64,000 nt of DNA from Cinclus cinclus. Taxonomy: Eukaryota; Chordata; Aves; Passeriformes; Cinclidae. Location of the stretch: the NCBI RefSeq assembly GCF_963662255.1, contig NC_085046.1:135637392-135701391 (forward strand), written 5' to 3'. The notes under the pieces were generated by a model. That model saw nothing but the letters and a program-made list of their open reading frames with translations. It was not told where the DNA came from and did not search any database. Shown here piece by piece: positions 35,500-48,711 of the stretch. The translations under genes and the position numbers were made by a program. Each line of letters opens with the position of its first letter. Position 1 is the stretch's first letter.

Positions 35500-36350
35500 A
35501 CCTTTTTTTTTCAAAACCCACTGTCATCTCCTTATATAGTAGGTCAGTGATTAACATACCAATTTCTATGCCATGTGTATAACTAACTAATATAACTGCA
35601 AAGTTTTGTGGACCCTATGACTTGTATCTGTCACCTGCAGCTGTTTTTGAATCTTGGGTTTCCCCCAAGAAAATTGCCCTTTCCCCTTGAGGGTGGGACA
35701 CCACATCATTGAGAACACTGTTGTGTTTAAAACAGCTTAATGGCATTTAACCATAACTACTATAGCTACTTTTTTTTTTCAGTGTTTTAATCAATTTTAA
35801 TTTCAAATTGATGACTACATTTTTAGAACTCTGGAATAAATTAAGAAATTAAGTAGATTTTTTTCAGAAATTATTGTATCTATCTTTATCTCATGATACC
35901 AGCAGATTATTTGTTCTCCTACACTTTAAAAAAAAAAATAGGTTAAATATTTAAGAATGGTAGTCTAAATTAACATGCATAGTAGATGTTGAGGATGAGA
36001 CACTATGTGTTACTCCAGGGGTGTGTCTTTTAGCCCTATAGTTCATTTATTTTAAATTAAAATGGTGTGGAAAAGGTTGGAAGTCATGGTATATTACAGC
36101 ATCCTTTTGCTTTTTTCTTGGCTATTCATTGCAGTGGACTGCTGGAAGCCAGAGATTTCTTGCTGCATGGAAGAGTTTCTGGGTCTTGGAGAAGATGACA
36201 CTGATTTCATGCCAGTTAATATATATTAAAAGGAAAAGTGCTATGTACAAAATTAACAACTGGAAGGTGATACTGGAATAAGCAGAAAAAATCTGGCTGA
36301 TGTTTCAGAATATTGCTTTTAATTTATGCAGCAATTAAAGATAACATAGG
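35500..36350. other. No gene seen; possible LTR remainder
   Basis: AT-rich DNA with a short C-rich part near 35655-35705. A GTCAC word at 35630 equals the five bases left of the LTR fragment but is not preceded by CA, so I do not call it a target duplication. Confidence 0.4.
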
Positions 36351-36850
36351 TAGAATCATTTAGGCTGGAATAGAAATCAGGAGGTCTCCAGTTCATCAAG
36401 GTCAGGTGTGAAATCAGTTTAGATTGCTCAGGCTTAATCAGATCTGGAAAAGCCTCCAGGGGTGGAAAATACACAGATTGTTGTGGCAGCCTCTTCCAGC
36501 AGTGGGGAAAAAATTCAACTCAATTTATGATCATTGCTCATCCACCCACCAAGTACTGTTCTTATCGAGTCTCATCTTTAACCAGCTCTCCACCCCCTCA
36601 AAACTGGTCCTTCTGCAGGCCAGTCCAGTCCACTAGATCCTGCTCACAGGACAGGTGCTCCAGTCTCAGCCAGCTTGGTGGCCTCACAATTAATTCACTA
36701 CAGTTTATGCACATCTCTTCTATATTGGGAGACCAAAAATGGACACAGTATTCTAAATGTAGAATACTAATAAGTGCTGAATAATGGAGGATAATCACTT
36801 TTCTCAGTCTATGGGCTATGCTTCAATCTCTAATTCTCTCTGAAACCTGG
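36351..36850 (-). mobile_element. CR1 LINE 3' fragment, minus orientation
   Basis: On the plus strand it begins AGAATCATTTAGGCTGGAA, the reverse complement of the CR1 3' end. It then follows the known order through the AGCCTCCAGGGGTGGAAAAT stretch, CAGGACAGGTGCTCCAGTCTC and CCAAAAATGGACACAGTATTC. The copy is 5'-truncated at about 36850 and diverged. Confidence 0.9.
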
Positions 36851-37031
36851 CCATATAATGTTAAAAAGAGATGCAAAATGCAATATAGAAAAAAAAGAGG
36901 AAGCTTGAATTTTCACACTGAAAATATATAGAGTTCACTGTTGTTATTTCATTTATTCCTATAAGAATGCATGAGGTTTTCCAATACACTACTGAATTAC
37001 TTTAATACTTTAATTGCTCTGTACGTTCAGC

Positions 37032-37081
37032 TTATTTCTTTTTTTATTTCTTTTTTTTTATTTCTTTTTTTATTTCTTTTG
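37032..37081. repeat. T-rich minisatellite, TTTATTTCTTTTT-like unit
   Basis: About four imperfect units of 12-14 bp, each carrying TTTATTTC. Confidence 0.8.
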
Positions 37082-40000
37082 TTTCCCTTCTGGGAATTTC
37101 CTGTACCTATTTTTTACAACACATCTTTACTTTTATTTATCTCCTGATGGTGGGGATCTTTTTAGCATATAATTATTAGAATATTATAGTATTCCACCCC
37201 TGAATACTTGGGAAAAAAATCTCTAATATAAATATTGAAATAAATATTTAATGTACTTTTATCAGCATTCATATTTTTTTGTGGGAGTGCACAGAGATAC
37301 AGAAATAAATATTAATTAAAATAAAAAGTAAAATAAAAATAAAATTAGAATAAAAATAAACAAAAATGCAACTAGAGTGGAAATAAATAGACCTTTTGTT
37401 TACATTAGAGTGTATGCTAGAAGATTTTTATGCCTAAATTTGCAGTACTTTTTTTATTTGCAATAAATCTTTTGAAGAAAGAGCCACTCTTTCCCACAAG
37501 GAAAAAAGCATGTAAAAAAATTTAGATAAAAGCAAAGGATCATGACTAATAGTCAGGTTCTAACACAAATTTTAGTTAGTAGATTTTAGAATTTCCATAG
37601 ATTTTTTAAAAAAATGTCATTTGTGTGTGAAATGTTTATTTTAAACAAAAAGGTTAAAATGGATGTGCAAAATTATTAAAGCTTTCAATAAGACTGAAAT
37701 ATAAAAACTTCAGGCATGGGAGAACACAGGAATGAGGAGAAAAAAGTATCTGCTTTTTTTGTTGGTGTAACTGTGTTCCATTTCCACCCGATAAAGGATG
37801 CAAATAAGTACCTGACATAGGCATTTTATATCATCCTTGTAGCCTTATTCAGCTGGACATAACACTCAACATTTTTGTTATTAGGCTTAAAATATGTTGC
37901 TATCCCCACAGTATCAGGTGCTCAAATATTGACAATAAAAGTGAAACGGGTAGTGATCCAAAAGCAAGCTAACAGATAATGTTATACTAATACACAGTAA
38001 AAGCTGTGTTAAGAAACATGGATGGTCCTCCTAAAATGTCTGTAAGTAACTTGGAATATGATAGCAGAAATGAAACTGAGTTGCATGATCTCATTGCAAA
38101 GGTGGATAATGTTAAAATAGATGCACATTTGTTTGTTAGGATTAAATTGTATTCCTAGGAAGCCAGATGGAATATATGCAGGGAAAAAAATATTATCCTC
38201 TTACGGGGAACAAGGAGAACAATTAATCCAGCATAGGTAAAAGCCACAATAATTAGTAAATTTGAACAGAATGTAGAAATGCAAACCAATGAAAAAAGAG
38301 TGTAGGTGTAAAACTATGTTAGAAAATATATATTAAAAAATATTGTTCCAAGTGGATCCTACAGTGAGGAAGAAGGAAACCATTAACTAGCACATCATAT
38401 TCCACTTGGTGGTGAAGGTGTCCAGGAGCTGACAACTCACAGTTATAGCCCAGCACCACTATGATCAGATTGAAACCGCCCATCTTAGAATCCAGAGATG
38501 GGCAGGGTGAACACAGTAAAAGGAAAGGCTCTATGTAATAATTTGAACCATGTTATTATTCTTCCTTTTTCTGTAGCAATTTGGTATGAACTGGTAGGCT
38601 AAAACTCTTACAATTTCCAGTGTAAGAATTATAACAACTATTTCTTGGCTTTGTCTAAACTACTGGGCAGATTCAAATTTCCAGGGCATGTGTTTGAGGA
38701 ATCCCCTTATGGATTAAATGCCTCTGAGGTATAACTACAAATTAAAATAGCCAAGGATAACCAACAGAGAAAAGCCTAATTTTGGGGTTTTTTTTCAATG
38801 CTGAAGTACCATAACTTCACCTTTGCCCATCTTCATCAGCCATCCAAACTGCATATCCTTAGAAATCCCTACTTCCCTCTAGGAAGAAAAACTTGTATCC
38901 TTCAAGGTCAGGACACAAGGACCTTATTTTTCCTTTCCTTCATTCCTATGTAGGAGTGAGGTGCAAATTTTTTAGTGTCTAGTGAAAGAGATGAGACAAA
39001 TATCCACAACTAGGTCACATTTCTCATTTTTTACTCTTGTGGGGTTACAGGAACTCCCACAGTTGCCTTTAGCTGAGTTTCCAGCTTCCATATCTGATCA
39101 TTGTCCCTATGTCTTGGCACATTCTTAGTGAACTCACTTTTGAAGGAGCTGTGTGATGCTGGAACAAAGAATGGTATTTATAGAGCTTTGGGGAACGGGA
39201 CATTTCTAAAAATGCTTAGAAATGGCCGCAAAACCCTGAGCTATTCTGCTGAAGAAAAAAATTACATTTTTAAACTGCTAGTGAGTTCCATAAGACAATA
39301 GCAGGTTCCAAGAACACCTCAAAAGGTGTATTTCAGATAAAGGCATTCTTAATTTCTATCCAACCATGCTGCAATTCAAGCATAAAAAAGGTAAAACTTT
39401 CTAGAACTAAAAGAAGCAGCTTAATTACACAACATGAGAGTTTAATAATTTTTTAGGCACAGATCCTGAATGAAAAATTTTAGTTTGAGCATTTAGACAC
39501 AGATACAAAATCTTCAAAACAAGAAGTCAGGTGTATGAAAAATACATAAAATTATTAAAAGTCACATAAAATATTTTAGGAGTAGAAAATTGCAAATTAC
39601 AAAAACATTTCGGCTGCATATACAATATTTGCAGTCAGAAGTTGGGGGTTTGCATTTCTCATGGAAATGACAAAAATCACCATAGAAAGCACATGCAGCA
39701 AAGTCAACTATAAAATGACCTGTTGAATTTCAAGTGCAATTTAATTTTTAACCCATCTTCCTATCTAACCATAAAGGCACAACTTTTTAATATGCATCTA
39801 GAAGCAGCTAACTCTTCCTAGATAGTTCAAGTTTTCTGTATTTAATTGATAAGACTGATGTCTATAAAGAATTCCAGATGAGATTCTGTTGCCTTAACTA
39901 TCCTCTCTATTCTGTATAAAGAATAGAGGAATTTACTTGGGCTGACTATTGCACTAGTTTTTGGAAAATTTGACTGCAAGTTTAGTAGATACCCACCCCA

Positions 40001-40258
40001 CTTGATTAAAAAGGCACACATATATCTCCAGTCATGACTAAATCCATCTTCAATTTAACATTGCAGAGTTTCTCAAATGGCTGTCACATTCATTGTTTCA
40101 CGCATCCCAGAAAACAGACACTATTTAACATTATACAGCTGATTTTGATAATGTTATAGCATCCTTTGAAGTAATAGAGAATGAAAAATTTGACCTGACA
40201 TCTGAAATACATGCTCCTGAAAATTTCTGGAATGTTCAGATTTTTTTCTCTTATCTAG

Positions 40259-40283
40259 TACAGAATCATAGAATGGTTTGCAT
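40259..40283 (-). repeat. Extremely short CR1 3' tail
   Basis: ACAGAATCATAGAATGGTTT on the plus strand is the reverse complement of the avian CR1 3' end. Homology seems to stop after about 25 bp, which suggests an unusually severe 5' truncation or later deletion. Confidence 0.6.
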
Positions 40284-40794
40284 ACCACATTCATAATATT
40301 TGTGTAACACATTTTTGCTTTATTTTGAAACATACTGGATTACACCATCATATTTGATAAAATTGTGTTAGGAATATGGAACAACTATTTATACTGAGGT
40401 TGTCAGAAACTTAGTTTATTTTTAAAAAATAAGGGATCCAAGACATCAGATTAATGTTTCCTATAAATCTGAGTTACATTTTAAAATTATCTGTTTGCTT
40501 ACTTTGTCTTATTCAAAGACTGATTTATTTGAATTTCAGATTAGTGGACATACTAAAGCTAGTTATTCAGCTGGCAGATTGGCATATGAATGTCTACTTT
40601 GCATATGAATAAATGTAATTACCAATTTTCATCCAAATCTAAATTTATTATCTCAATTCTAACCAGCTTTTATACATTTGCATTACTTTTTATTTTCTGA
40701 TATCGTTATAATTTAATTTCTCCTGTTTCCCATTCAAAAAATAATCTATAGTCATTCTAGGAGTTTGAAGTAATGGAAGTATTTTAGAGTTGCA

Positions 40795-41191
40795 ATACAT
40801 ATGCACCAGTACAAGCTGGGGGCTGACCTGCTGGAAAGCAGCTCTTTGAAGAAGGACCTGGGGGTCCTAGTGGAAAACAAACTGTCCACAAGCCCAGCTG
40901 TGTGCCTGTGTGGCCAAGAAGGCAGTGGTGTCCTGGGAAGAGCATTGGGAAGAGCATTGCCAGCAGGTGAAGGGAGGTGATCCTGCCCTACTCAGCCATG
41001 GTGGGGAACATCTGGAGTGCCGTGTCCAGCCCTGGGCTCCTCAGTACAAGAGAAACCTGGAGATCTTGGAGAGGGTTCAGAGGGGAGTGACAAAGATGGT
41101 TAAGGGGCTGGATCATCTCCCTTACAAGGACAGGCTGAGGGAGCTGGGCCGGTTCAGACTAGAGGAGGTGATTGAGAAGGGAACACATCAT
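40795..41191 (+). mobile_element. CR1 LINE, left part (interrupted by an LTR)
   Basis: GTACAAGCTGGGGGCTGACC, GAAGGACCTGGGGGTCCTAG and GTCCAGCCCTGGGCTCCTCA are the standard CR1 ORF2 end sequences in plus orientation. A small tandem duplication of GGGAAGAGCATT lies at about 40937-40960. The copy continues at 41571 after the LTR. Confidence 0.93.
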
Positions 41192-41375
41192 TGTCTTCCA
41201 GTGTTGTATTGCACTAAGGAGTTTGGTTTGTTTACAGGTTTTAGGGTTACTATATTGCATTGAATCGTGTGTTCTGTATTCCTCCTGTTTTGGGGAGTTA
41301 AGTCCTCCCCTCACCCTCCCTTTTGGTTGTACCCCATTGCTTGTAGTTCTATTCCCCTCCTCCCCTTCCCCTGGG

Positions 41376-41383
41376 TTTAAAAT
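41376..41383 (+). promoter_or_regulatory. TATA-like box of the nested LTR
   Basis: TTTAAAAT lies in a C-rich U3 about 25-30 bp ahead of the expected R start. Confidence 0.55.
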
Positions 41384-41439
41384 TCCCCACCATCCTTTGT
41401 TCACGCTCTCTCTTTTTTTCTCCTGGAGTTTGTTTTGCC

Positions 41440-41445
41440 AATAAA
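41440..41445 (+). terminator. Polyadenylation signal of the nested LTR
   Basis: A canonical AATAAA with a downstream GTGG/TCCTGG stretch, 64 bp after the TATA-like box, is consistent with a short R region. Confidence 0.7.
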
Positions 41446-41570
41446 GTAGGACTGTGGTCCTGGGAAAAAAGGGAGCCTCCTTGATCTTTTACCTTTGTCC
41501 CTGCTGAAAACTTCCCCCATCTCTGACTCAGAGCTAGCCGACGCAGGTTGGAGAGTAGGGGGTTTTTACA

Positions 41571-41905
41571 GCATATCAGTATCTGAAGGAAGGGTGTCAG
41601 AGGATGGATCCAGGTTCATCTTGGTGGTGCCAAGCAATAAGACAAGAGGCAATGGACAAGAAATGATGCACAAGAAGTTCCATCTGAACATGAGGAAGAA
41701 CTTCTTTAATGCGCAGTGACCATGCACTGGAACAGATTGCCCGATGTGTGGAGTCTCCCTCACTGGAGATATTCAAGAACCGCCCGGGTGCAACCCTGTG
41801 CCATGTGCTCTGGGATTACCCTGCATGAGAAGGGAGGTTGTACCAGGTGATCCACTGTGGATACTTAGACCTTAAGCATTCTGTAATTCTGTGATTCTGT
41901 GGTAT
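41571..41905 (+). mobile_element. CR1 LINE, right part with 3' tail
   Basis: It resumes with GCATATCAGTATCTGAAGGA, then AGACAAGAGGCAATGG, CCATCTGAACATGAGGAAGA and GGAGTCTCCCTCACTGGAGA, and ends with ATTCTGTAATTCTGTGATTC, the CR1 3' tail repeats. With the left part this is one CR1 insertion that predates the LTR. Confidence 0.95.
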
Positions 41906-44900
41906 GACCACATTACAGCAGTCCCACAAAATAAAAAACATGCATTATCAGTTTGAGATTTAATGTTAGTTTAGAGCCTGCTATCTGTACTAGTTTTAGC
42001 TCATTATTCAACAGCTCAAAGCAGATAGAAGGCTGTTGAACATAATTGTGAGATATTTTTTTTCCTGGTGAGGGAGGTATATTCAGGTAGCTTCTGCTTT
42101 CAGGCTTTTGTACTGTTCAATTGATACAATAAGTCCATGATGCAAAGAGATAAAGCTTTTAGAAAGTCAGACAAGTTTATTGGAAACTGTGTACCATGGC
42201 AGTAAAAGTATCAATACTTTCCCTTTGTCTTTCAGAATCCTAAACCAAGAGTAATTTGTATGCCTTGGCGAAAATGACAAATTGCAATAGTGATAAATAT
42301 AGATTATTATTTCTAATAACATATATACACATTTAATTTATAGTTTAGTGGGTTTTTTCAAGATATTAATATAAGCACTTCCAGCAGCTGGTTTTCTGGG
42401 TTATTTTATCTGTTTGTTTTAACAAAAATGCAATTCTTCTATAACTTTACTAAGAAACCAGTAAAAGAGTAGTATATCTATTTTCATTTGATTTCAAGAC
42501 CCTAAAGGATACAAGTGATAAATGTGACAATATGCATTCATTGTGGGCAGCAGGCTGACATACTGAATACATTATTATACCTTGGAGAGATGGTTCCTGT
42601 GTGCTAATGATATTTCAATTTCTTTGATGTAAGATAGACTCAGTTTAAGTTGCACTCCAGAATCTGTAACTCTCTTGAGACCTATTTTAAATTATGAACT
42701 GCTTTGCCATAAATATGTGAAAAGTGAGGACAAGATTCAAATTCTTATGGCACATTATTTTTGGACTTCTCTTACTTTGTCGCTATCCTTGTCACAAATA
42801 CCTGTATGGAACTTCAAAGAATATTTTGCGTTCATTGCTTTTGGAGACCTCATATTTCTACTTGAAGCTATGGCATAACTGCATATTGTCTGCCTCACAG
42901 TTATAAGGTCATTTTGTTATTGTTAATAAATATTTTAATATTGATGCATTCTCAGGAAAGCAACAGGCAAGCCCTAATGCACTCAAGTCATTGCTGCGCA
43001 AAAAAAAAATTACACTATTTCTAACCTAGTTGAATACTACACTAAGCTGGCTCCTTATATCTGCTTATATTAGCTCCAGTCCTGTGAATACTGATGTGGG
43101 ACACCTAGTCCAGCCTTTAGTCCAAACTTGGGGTCGCTCTGCTGCCCAAATGTAGCTCGTGCATGCTCACATTGTAGGATGGCTACAGGACAGGTGAATG
43201 TTGTCTGTTTCTTGTCTCTTCAGCTGAGTCCGTCCCTCTGGCTTCAGAATTCCTGCTTCCAGCCAATTTAAATCCTTCTGTACATGGCCATTCTTGCCCT
43301 CCATTCCAGATTCTTTTAGTTTCATAAATTAAAACTTTTCACTGCTTTAAAGTTACAATTTGAATTTTCCCATCCAGCAATAAACAACCAATCTATCTTA
43401 AATAAATCTTAAATCAGTTGATCTATTATCACAGGGTGTCATATTGCCTAGGGACAAAACTGTCAATCCATTTAAAGAATAAACCTTGCCAAATTTAAAT
43501 CAATAAAGTGCTGTTTGCAACATCTAAATTCCAGGAAGATAGCTCTGTTACATCACCACACATTCTTATTTGATGAGAGGAGGTCAGCAAATTAACACCA
43601 TCTATGCACTGCATATCCCATATGTCCTTCATATCTGTAAAAAGTTGAGGAGAGGTTTTCTGATTCCACAATTTAGCCGTTGACCAGAAAGCAAGAAATA
43701 ACAAATTGCTGAGTGCTAGGACACCATTGCAAAAGAAGAAGGAAATCCTGAGAGTCCTGGAATCTCAGCTCTGACACAGCTCATGATATGTTCCAATAAT
43801 TTTGAGATGAAGTCCAGATTTTGCCTCTGTGGTTAATTAATAACAATAGGACATAAACAAAGCAAATAAATTACAAGATTTTAGTACATCAACAAAATAG
43901 TTTGAATTTTTTCCTTAAAAGGTAGTGCAAGCTACCCTGAGGCTCATCTCTGACCAAGAGGTATCTTTAGATTTGACTTTGATTTTATATCCTCTTGGCT
44001 TTTTACACTTATTCCCTATTATTCTGCCTATTTCCTATTCAGGCTGATGCACACTGTGTCATTTCTAGCTCTGCTGTACTCCTCCCTGAGATCATTGAGA
44101 TCCACTGCGATACTGTTCCTGCCCTCTAGCCCTGCATCTCATTCCTGACAGCTCATTGAAACTGCACATCTTCACAATTAAAAGGCATTCTTCATGAAAG
44201 TAGTGGAGGAACTGTCACATTAAGCACAACATCATCATCATCCTACTGTCAGTACCTAATAATGCAATACATAAGAGGTAGGCACATAGAATCCAAATAA
44301 TATTTTAATATATATTTATAGTAAAAGAAAGACACCTCTGAAAAATTTGTCATTTTTGTACTGGTGACAAGTGCATCTTTCTGAATTTTCAGGAATTTTC
44401 CATTCTTCTGAGAACAAGTTGAATATACAAATCAACCAAAAATACAAAACACTCAAAAATATAGTACAAGAACATTTTTTCAGCTTTAATGATATTAATT
44501 CTAATAGTCAGTGCAATGTATAAAGTTCCAGACTTGGGTTTTTCTTCTTCTTCTTCTTCTATCTAGGTATGTTTGAGTACCTCAATAGCCTGTCAAGAAT
44601 CCCAAATAGATTGCAAGTTACAATTCAAAGGTGCTGAATTCATCAATACTATTTTTTTTGAGATTATGCAAAATAATCAATGTAATACATATATAATTCT
44701 GGTGACTGTGAAAAGACTCCATGAGTTATCTTGCCACTCCAGATATCAGGGAAGATTTCTATATATCAGAAATAATTGGTGTATAACACATAGAACTTAT
44801 TGCCAAGAAAGACCAGGTGTTGTAGCTGTAGGGGGGAAAAAAACAACCCAAAAAAGTGTCTCTGATGAAGGCTTACTGGATTATAAGATAATGATAGTAA

Positions 44901-47900
44901 ATAAAGACCTAATTGACATTTTAGACTCCTCCAAATGTCTGGAGTCTCAGATGTTCTGTATAAATTTATCACTATTCACAGATTAGAAAATCCAAAATAT
45001 AATAACACCATTCAGTAGATGTCTGAAATGCTATAGAAGCACACATGAAGAAACGTTCTCGCTTTTTTACTTAAGGAGTAGTGCATTCCTGAAGGGTTTT
45101 TTCTGCGGTATGTCAAACAAGAATCATATAAAATGTGTTTTAAAACAAATAATTATGCTTGTATACAAATGTCAGCACATTTTTACATGTAGCAGCTTAA
45201 CCCATGTTTGCAGATTTGATGACTAACAAATTGGGATATTTGAACAGTTCTCCCAATACATTTCATAATCTGATCTTAACAGGAAATAACCCAGGGTACT
45301 TACTCTTCTCCTCTTATCTTCATATTTTATTCTAGTATCTGTTGTGAAAGATGGAAGGTAGGCTTGTAAACTGTAGGAAGTGGTGATACTTTCCTAGCTG
45401 TGTTCTGTTTTAAACTTCCAATATAATTGGACTAGAAAAATTTCTTCTTTAGGTATTGATTTATTAAAACCTCTTCAATGTGTCTAATGCCTCATTCCTC
45501 CATGCTTCAGTGTTGTTTTGAAATACTAATATAGTTGAAACTGTATTTGTAATCATGGCTATCATATTTTTCACTAGAATTTGATCTTTAGATTGTTAAA
45601 TGTTATTGGAAATTCATTACTGCTAGCAAAAGACCTACAGTATCTTGAAAGATTACATCCTAAATGTACAATAATACGACAAATTCAGTTGTAATACCTA
45701 TCATTCTCATAGGACTACATTTTCTGTCATGTAGAAAAGCCAAGGGTAGGCAGAAAATGTATACAAACAGTTGTGTTTTCCTTTGGCAGAGTTTTAGGTA
45801 TCCAACATCTTTTCCTGCATGCTAGAAAGTGAAAAGGATCTTTCTTGCTTACTTTCTCTGTCTTTGGTGAAGGAAATCAAATCTAGTAAGCCATTTAGGT
45901 AAATGCACATAAGGTATTCACAAGGACATACCCCTCTTCTGGAGCAAGACTCTGCATGGTTACATGATTTTTGTAGAAGGACACCCTGTGGCCAACATCT
46001 CACCACAAAGAGTGCATGCCAGGTAATAACAGGACCTGTCAGAAAGCAGAATTCCATGAATAAATACAATCTCAGCAGTAACTCAGTAGGTGCAACATAT
46101 TATCCCACTCTCCAATTCCTGAAGCCAAATAAAAAAACCTGCAAATGAAGGCATCTGCAGGAAATGGGAGCGAGCAGAACTCATGCACAGGAATGATGAT
46201 TGTTCAAGTCCACAAAGGATTGCAACCCAGAGTGTACCAGTAATCAAACTATAGGTTAGTGTTGTTTCCCTGTGGAACCTTGATAATTCAAGCTTCCCTG
46301 AAGCTTAAAATAGCACATTTATGGTCTCAAAATAACACAACATACTATTTACTATGTTGTCATATTTAAATCTGTTCACACAAATAGTAATTTAGACACT
46401 GTAACTGTTTTATTTCAGGGTCTGGATGACCACTAATGAGGTTTTAAATAATCTAAGATGATGCACACATGTAGTGTACATAAATAACTTTCTACAAAAA
46501 TGTGGAAACACGAGAAACAAACAAAAACCCACATTCACAGGAAGTGTGAGGACGTGCAGAGCTCACCATGAGCTTGGCTCCTGTCTCTGTCACTGCTGTG
46601 ACTGGTGCTATTGCCTTGCCTTGTAAAACACCCCTCTGCCTTCCACGCTGTGTATTTTTGTGGGCTGAGTTCTCGATCATGCTATGTGAGTATCACATCA
46701 TTTCCACTGTGTGCAGCCTGCAAGTATTACAGAAGTTAGAGCCAGACTAGTGAGTGCATGTGAACAGCTTCAGATTCTCCTGGTATCTGCTGGCAGTCAG
46801 CCTCACCTCCATAGTGCTCTGACTCTGCCCATGTATTGAGAACATAACACAGCTGATGGCTAAGCTTGCACATGGCTGAATAATTGAAACAAAGCCTGAG
46901 ATGACAAAAACTTTCATCCCAAGCTTTAAAGGACGCTAAAAACCAAGCAAGTCACATAGGCTCTGTTCTTAAAAGAATTTCACTGAAGTAATGAAAGAAA
47001 TGCCTATCTTATTAGCAAGTTGTAATTCCATCATCAATAAGCTTTTCCAGGCCACCCACAGGAGAAGGACTACTGAGAAATGCAATGTAAGGGCAAGTGC
47101 AAGACTAGAAAGATCAAGCTGCTACAATTTTAATGATAGTAATAAAAAATTCCTGTGTTTATGTATAAGGTGCTGCTGCTTTTTTTTTTTCATAACAAAA
47201 TTTTTAGCATAAGAAAACTGTATTTTTGATTGTGGATCTTGGCCAAAGTGTGCCTGGAAAATTGGAAATTCATTTGAAAGGCCAAAGATGATGATGGTCC
47301 TCTACTCCTAAAGTGTTACTACACAGGTTTTGGGTTCCTATCTGTCATATCTTGGAAAGAGCAGTCAACCCCTTATCCCTGAATACCCATTACCTTGAGA
47401 TAACGCCCGCCCAAAGGGACACGAAAGACCAAATTTCAAAACATTTTTGCAAAAAAAATGAACAATTCCTTTATTCTCAAAATTACTTTATTCCTTTGAT
47501 TATAGAGCAGAACAAATCTGCTAGAGGCATATACCAAGATATCTCAGAACAGACAGCCTGATAATCATCCTGGAAATCTGTGTTAGGCTTCAGCTTACAG
47601 AGAAATGTAGATTTTTAATCACTCCTCAAACAGCCAAACACGTGCTGTATAGTTACAGATGAAAGGATCTTTTCTGAGGCTAACACCTGGGGAGCACTTA
47701 ACTTGAGATTTTCTCTCCAGAGATATCTCAGCTGAAATTTCTATAATCTTGTTACCTTAAATAATTTGGTTCATATTCACCAAACAGGGAAGTATGTGTC
47801 GAATTACTGACAACTAACAAATATCTTGAAAGATATCACAGGTGCCAAAGTAGTAGATTTAGGTACGTAATGAAGCAGAAAGACTAATTATTTTGCATAA

Positions 47901-48600
47901 TCTGGGATGAAGGAACAAGGTTAATGCTGCTGTCTTTCAATGTCTGTCAAATATCAGTCATTTGACTACAGTACAGCACTGAACAACACAAATCATTTAG
48001 CATTAAGTTGCTTTCTTTACATTTGCAGGCCTGGGGTGACAGGATTAAGTAAAAACGATATATTTTATATGACTTTTTCTCATAAAAATGATCATATTAT
48101 TGTAATTTTTATTCATGCTCTGGGGTTTTTCTACTTGCTTGCCAGGACTATAAACATATCTCTTTTTTTTTTTTCCTGTGTTGTAACAAACAGCCCCAGC
48201 TCAGACAGCTGCTCAGTCAGACTATTGATTCTATTGGGCCACTACTGATCCCAGTTAAATGTTTTTATTTCCCGCAAAGAATTTCTTGCTTAAGTAATCT
48301 CCCCTATTTTTATGCAAACAGCAGATAGGAGCAACCAGGATTCAAGGCATCATACCAAGGAGTTTTTGTAAAAGGTTATAAGTTTAAAGTTATAACTTAA
48401 ATGTTTTCCTTGTGATTTATATCTGGGTGATAAACATGTGCTTTAAATAAATGAAATTCAATTTATATCTGAACAATGTGACTCATTATATTTTCTTTGA
48501 AAATCCTTGATTTTCTACCAAATCAAACCACTCATGCTTGAATAAGTAAAATGAATTAATCAATTTCATTCTAATAAGTATTATCCTTTGAGAAATAAGC
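41906..48600. other. AT-rich DNA, no gene seen
   Basis: Patches near 43080-43300 and 46550-46830 are somewhat more GC-rich but unclassified. A (TTC)n tract lies at 44541-44560. The 137-codon plus frame at 44573-44986 has no recognisable domain, and its start lies right after the TTC tract. Confidence 0.5.
44541..44560. repeat. (TTC)n microsatellite
   Basis: Six to seven perfect TTC units. Confidence 0.9.
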
Positions 48601-48711
48601 CACAAAAGGCTTTCTAAATGCACTTTTACCTTCCAATTCTGTTCCACATCCTACTAGGGGGAACAAGCATCTGCAAGATGCTGAGTTACCTGGTTAGCTT
48701 AAACCATGCCA
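48601..48711 (+). mobile_element. Probable LTR 3' tail fragment
   Basis: TTTTACCTTCCAATTCTG, then CATCCTACTAGGGGGAACAA and GAGTTACCTGGTTAGCTTAAACCATGCCA follow the order that I recall for the U5 end of the TGTCCTGGTTTC-type avian LTR. The end is CA at 48711. The rest of the LTR is not visible to the left. The call rests on memory of the family and could be wrong. Confidence 0.45.

Larger units (their letters stand above)
36851..40794. other. AT-rich DNA with low-complexity tracts, no gene seen
   Basis: Contains a T-rich minisatellite (37032-37081), an A-rich tract (37318-37371), an 8-bp inverted repeat (38478-38503) and a very short CR1 tail (40259-40283). The 39101-39301 plus-strand frame has no recognised domain. 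Confidence 0.55.
41192..41570 (+). mobile_element. Solo LTR, 379 bp, nested in CR1
   Basis: This block interrupts an otherwise continuous CR1. It starts TGTCTTCCAG and ends TTTTTACA. A TATA-like TTTAAAAT (41376) is followed 64 bp later by AATAAA (41440), then about 125 bp to the end: a compact U3-R-U5 layout in plus sense. Flanking TCAT and GCAT agree at 3 of 4 positions, which could be a decayed 4-bp target duplication. The left end may instead be TG at 41202. No internal viral sequence remains. Confidence 0.8.

Noticed and set aside
35203..35550. Ser/Leu and Arg/Glu/Lys repeat proteins on both strands
   Set aside because: Translation of the CTTC/TTTCTC microsatellite.
35630..35634. GTCAC as right target duplication for the LTR fragment at 35159
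   Set aside because: Not preceded by CA, and no LTR end is recognisable there; five bases can match by chance.
41192..41201. Alternative LTR start at TG 41202
   Set aside because: Kept as a note only; CR1 alignment ends near 41191 and the 41192 start gives the better, though imperfect, flanking match.
44573..44986. 137-codon plus-strand frame as a possible gene
   Set aside because: No domain, no splice or promoter context, and it starts next to a TTC repeat in AT-rich DNA.
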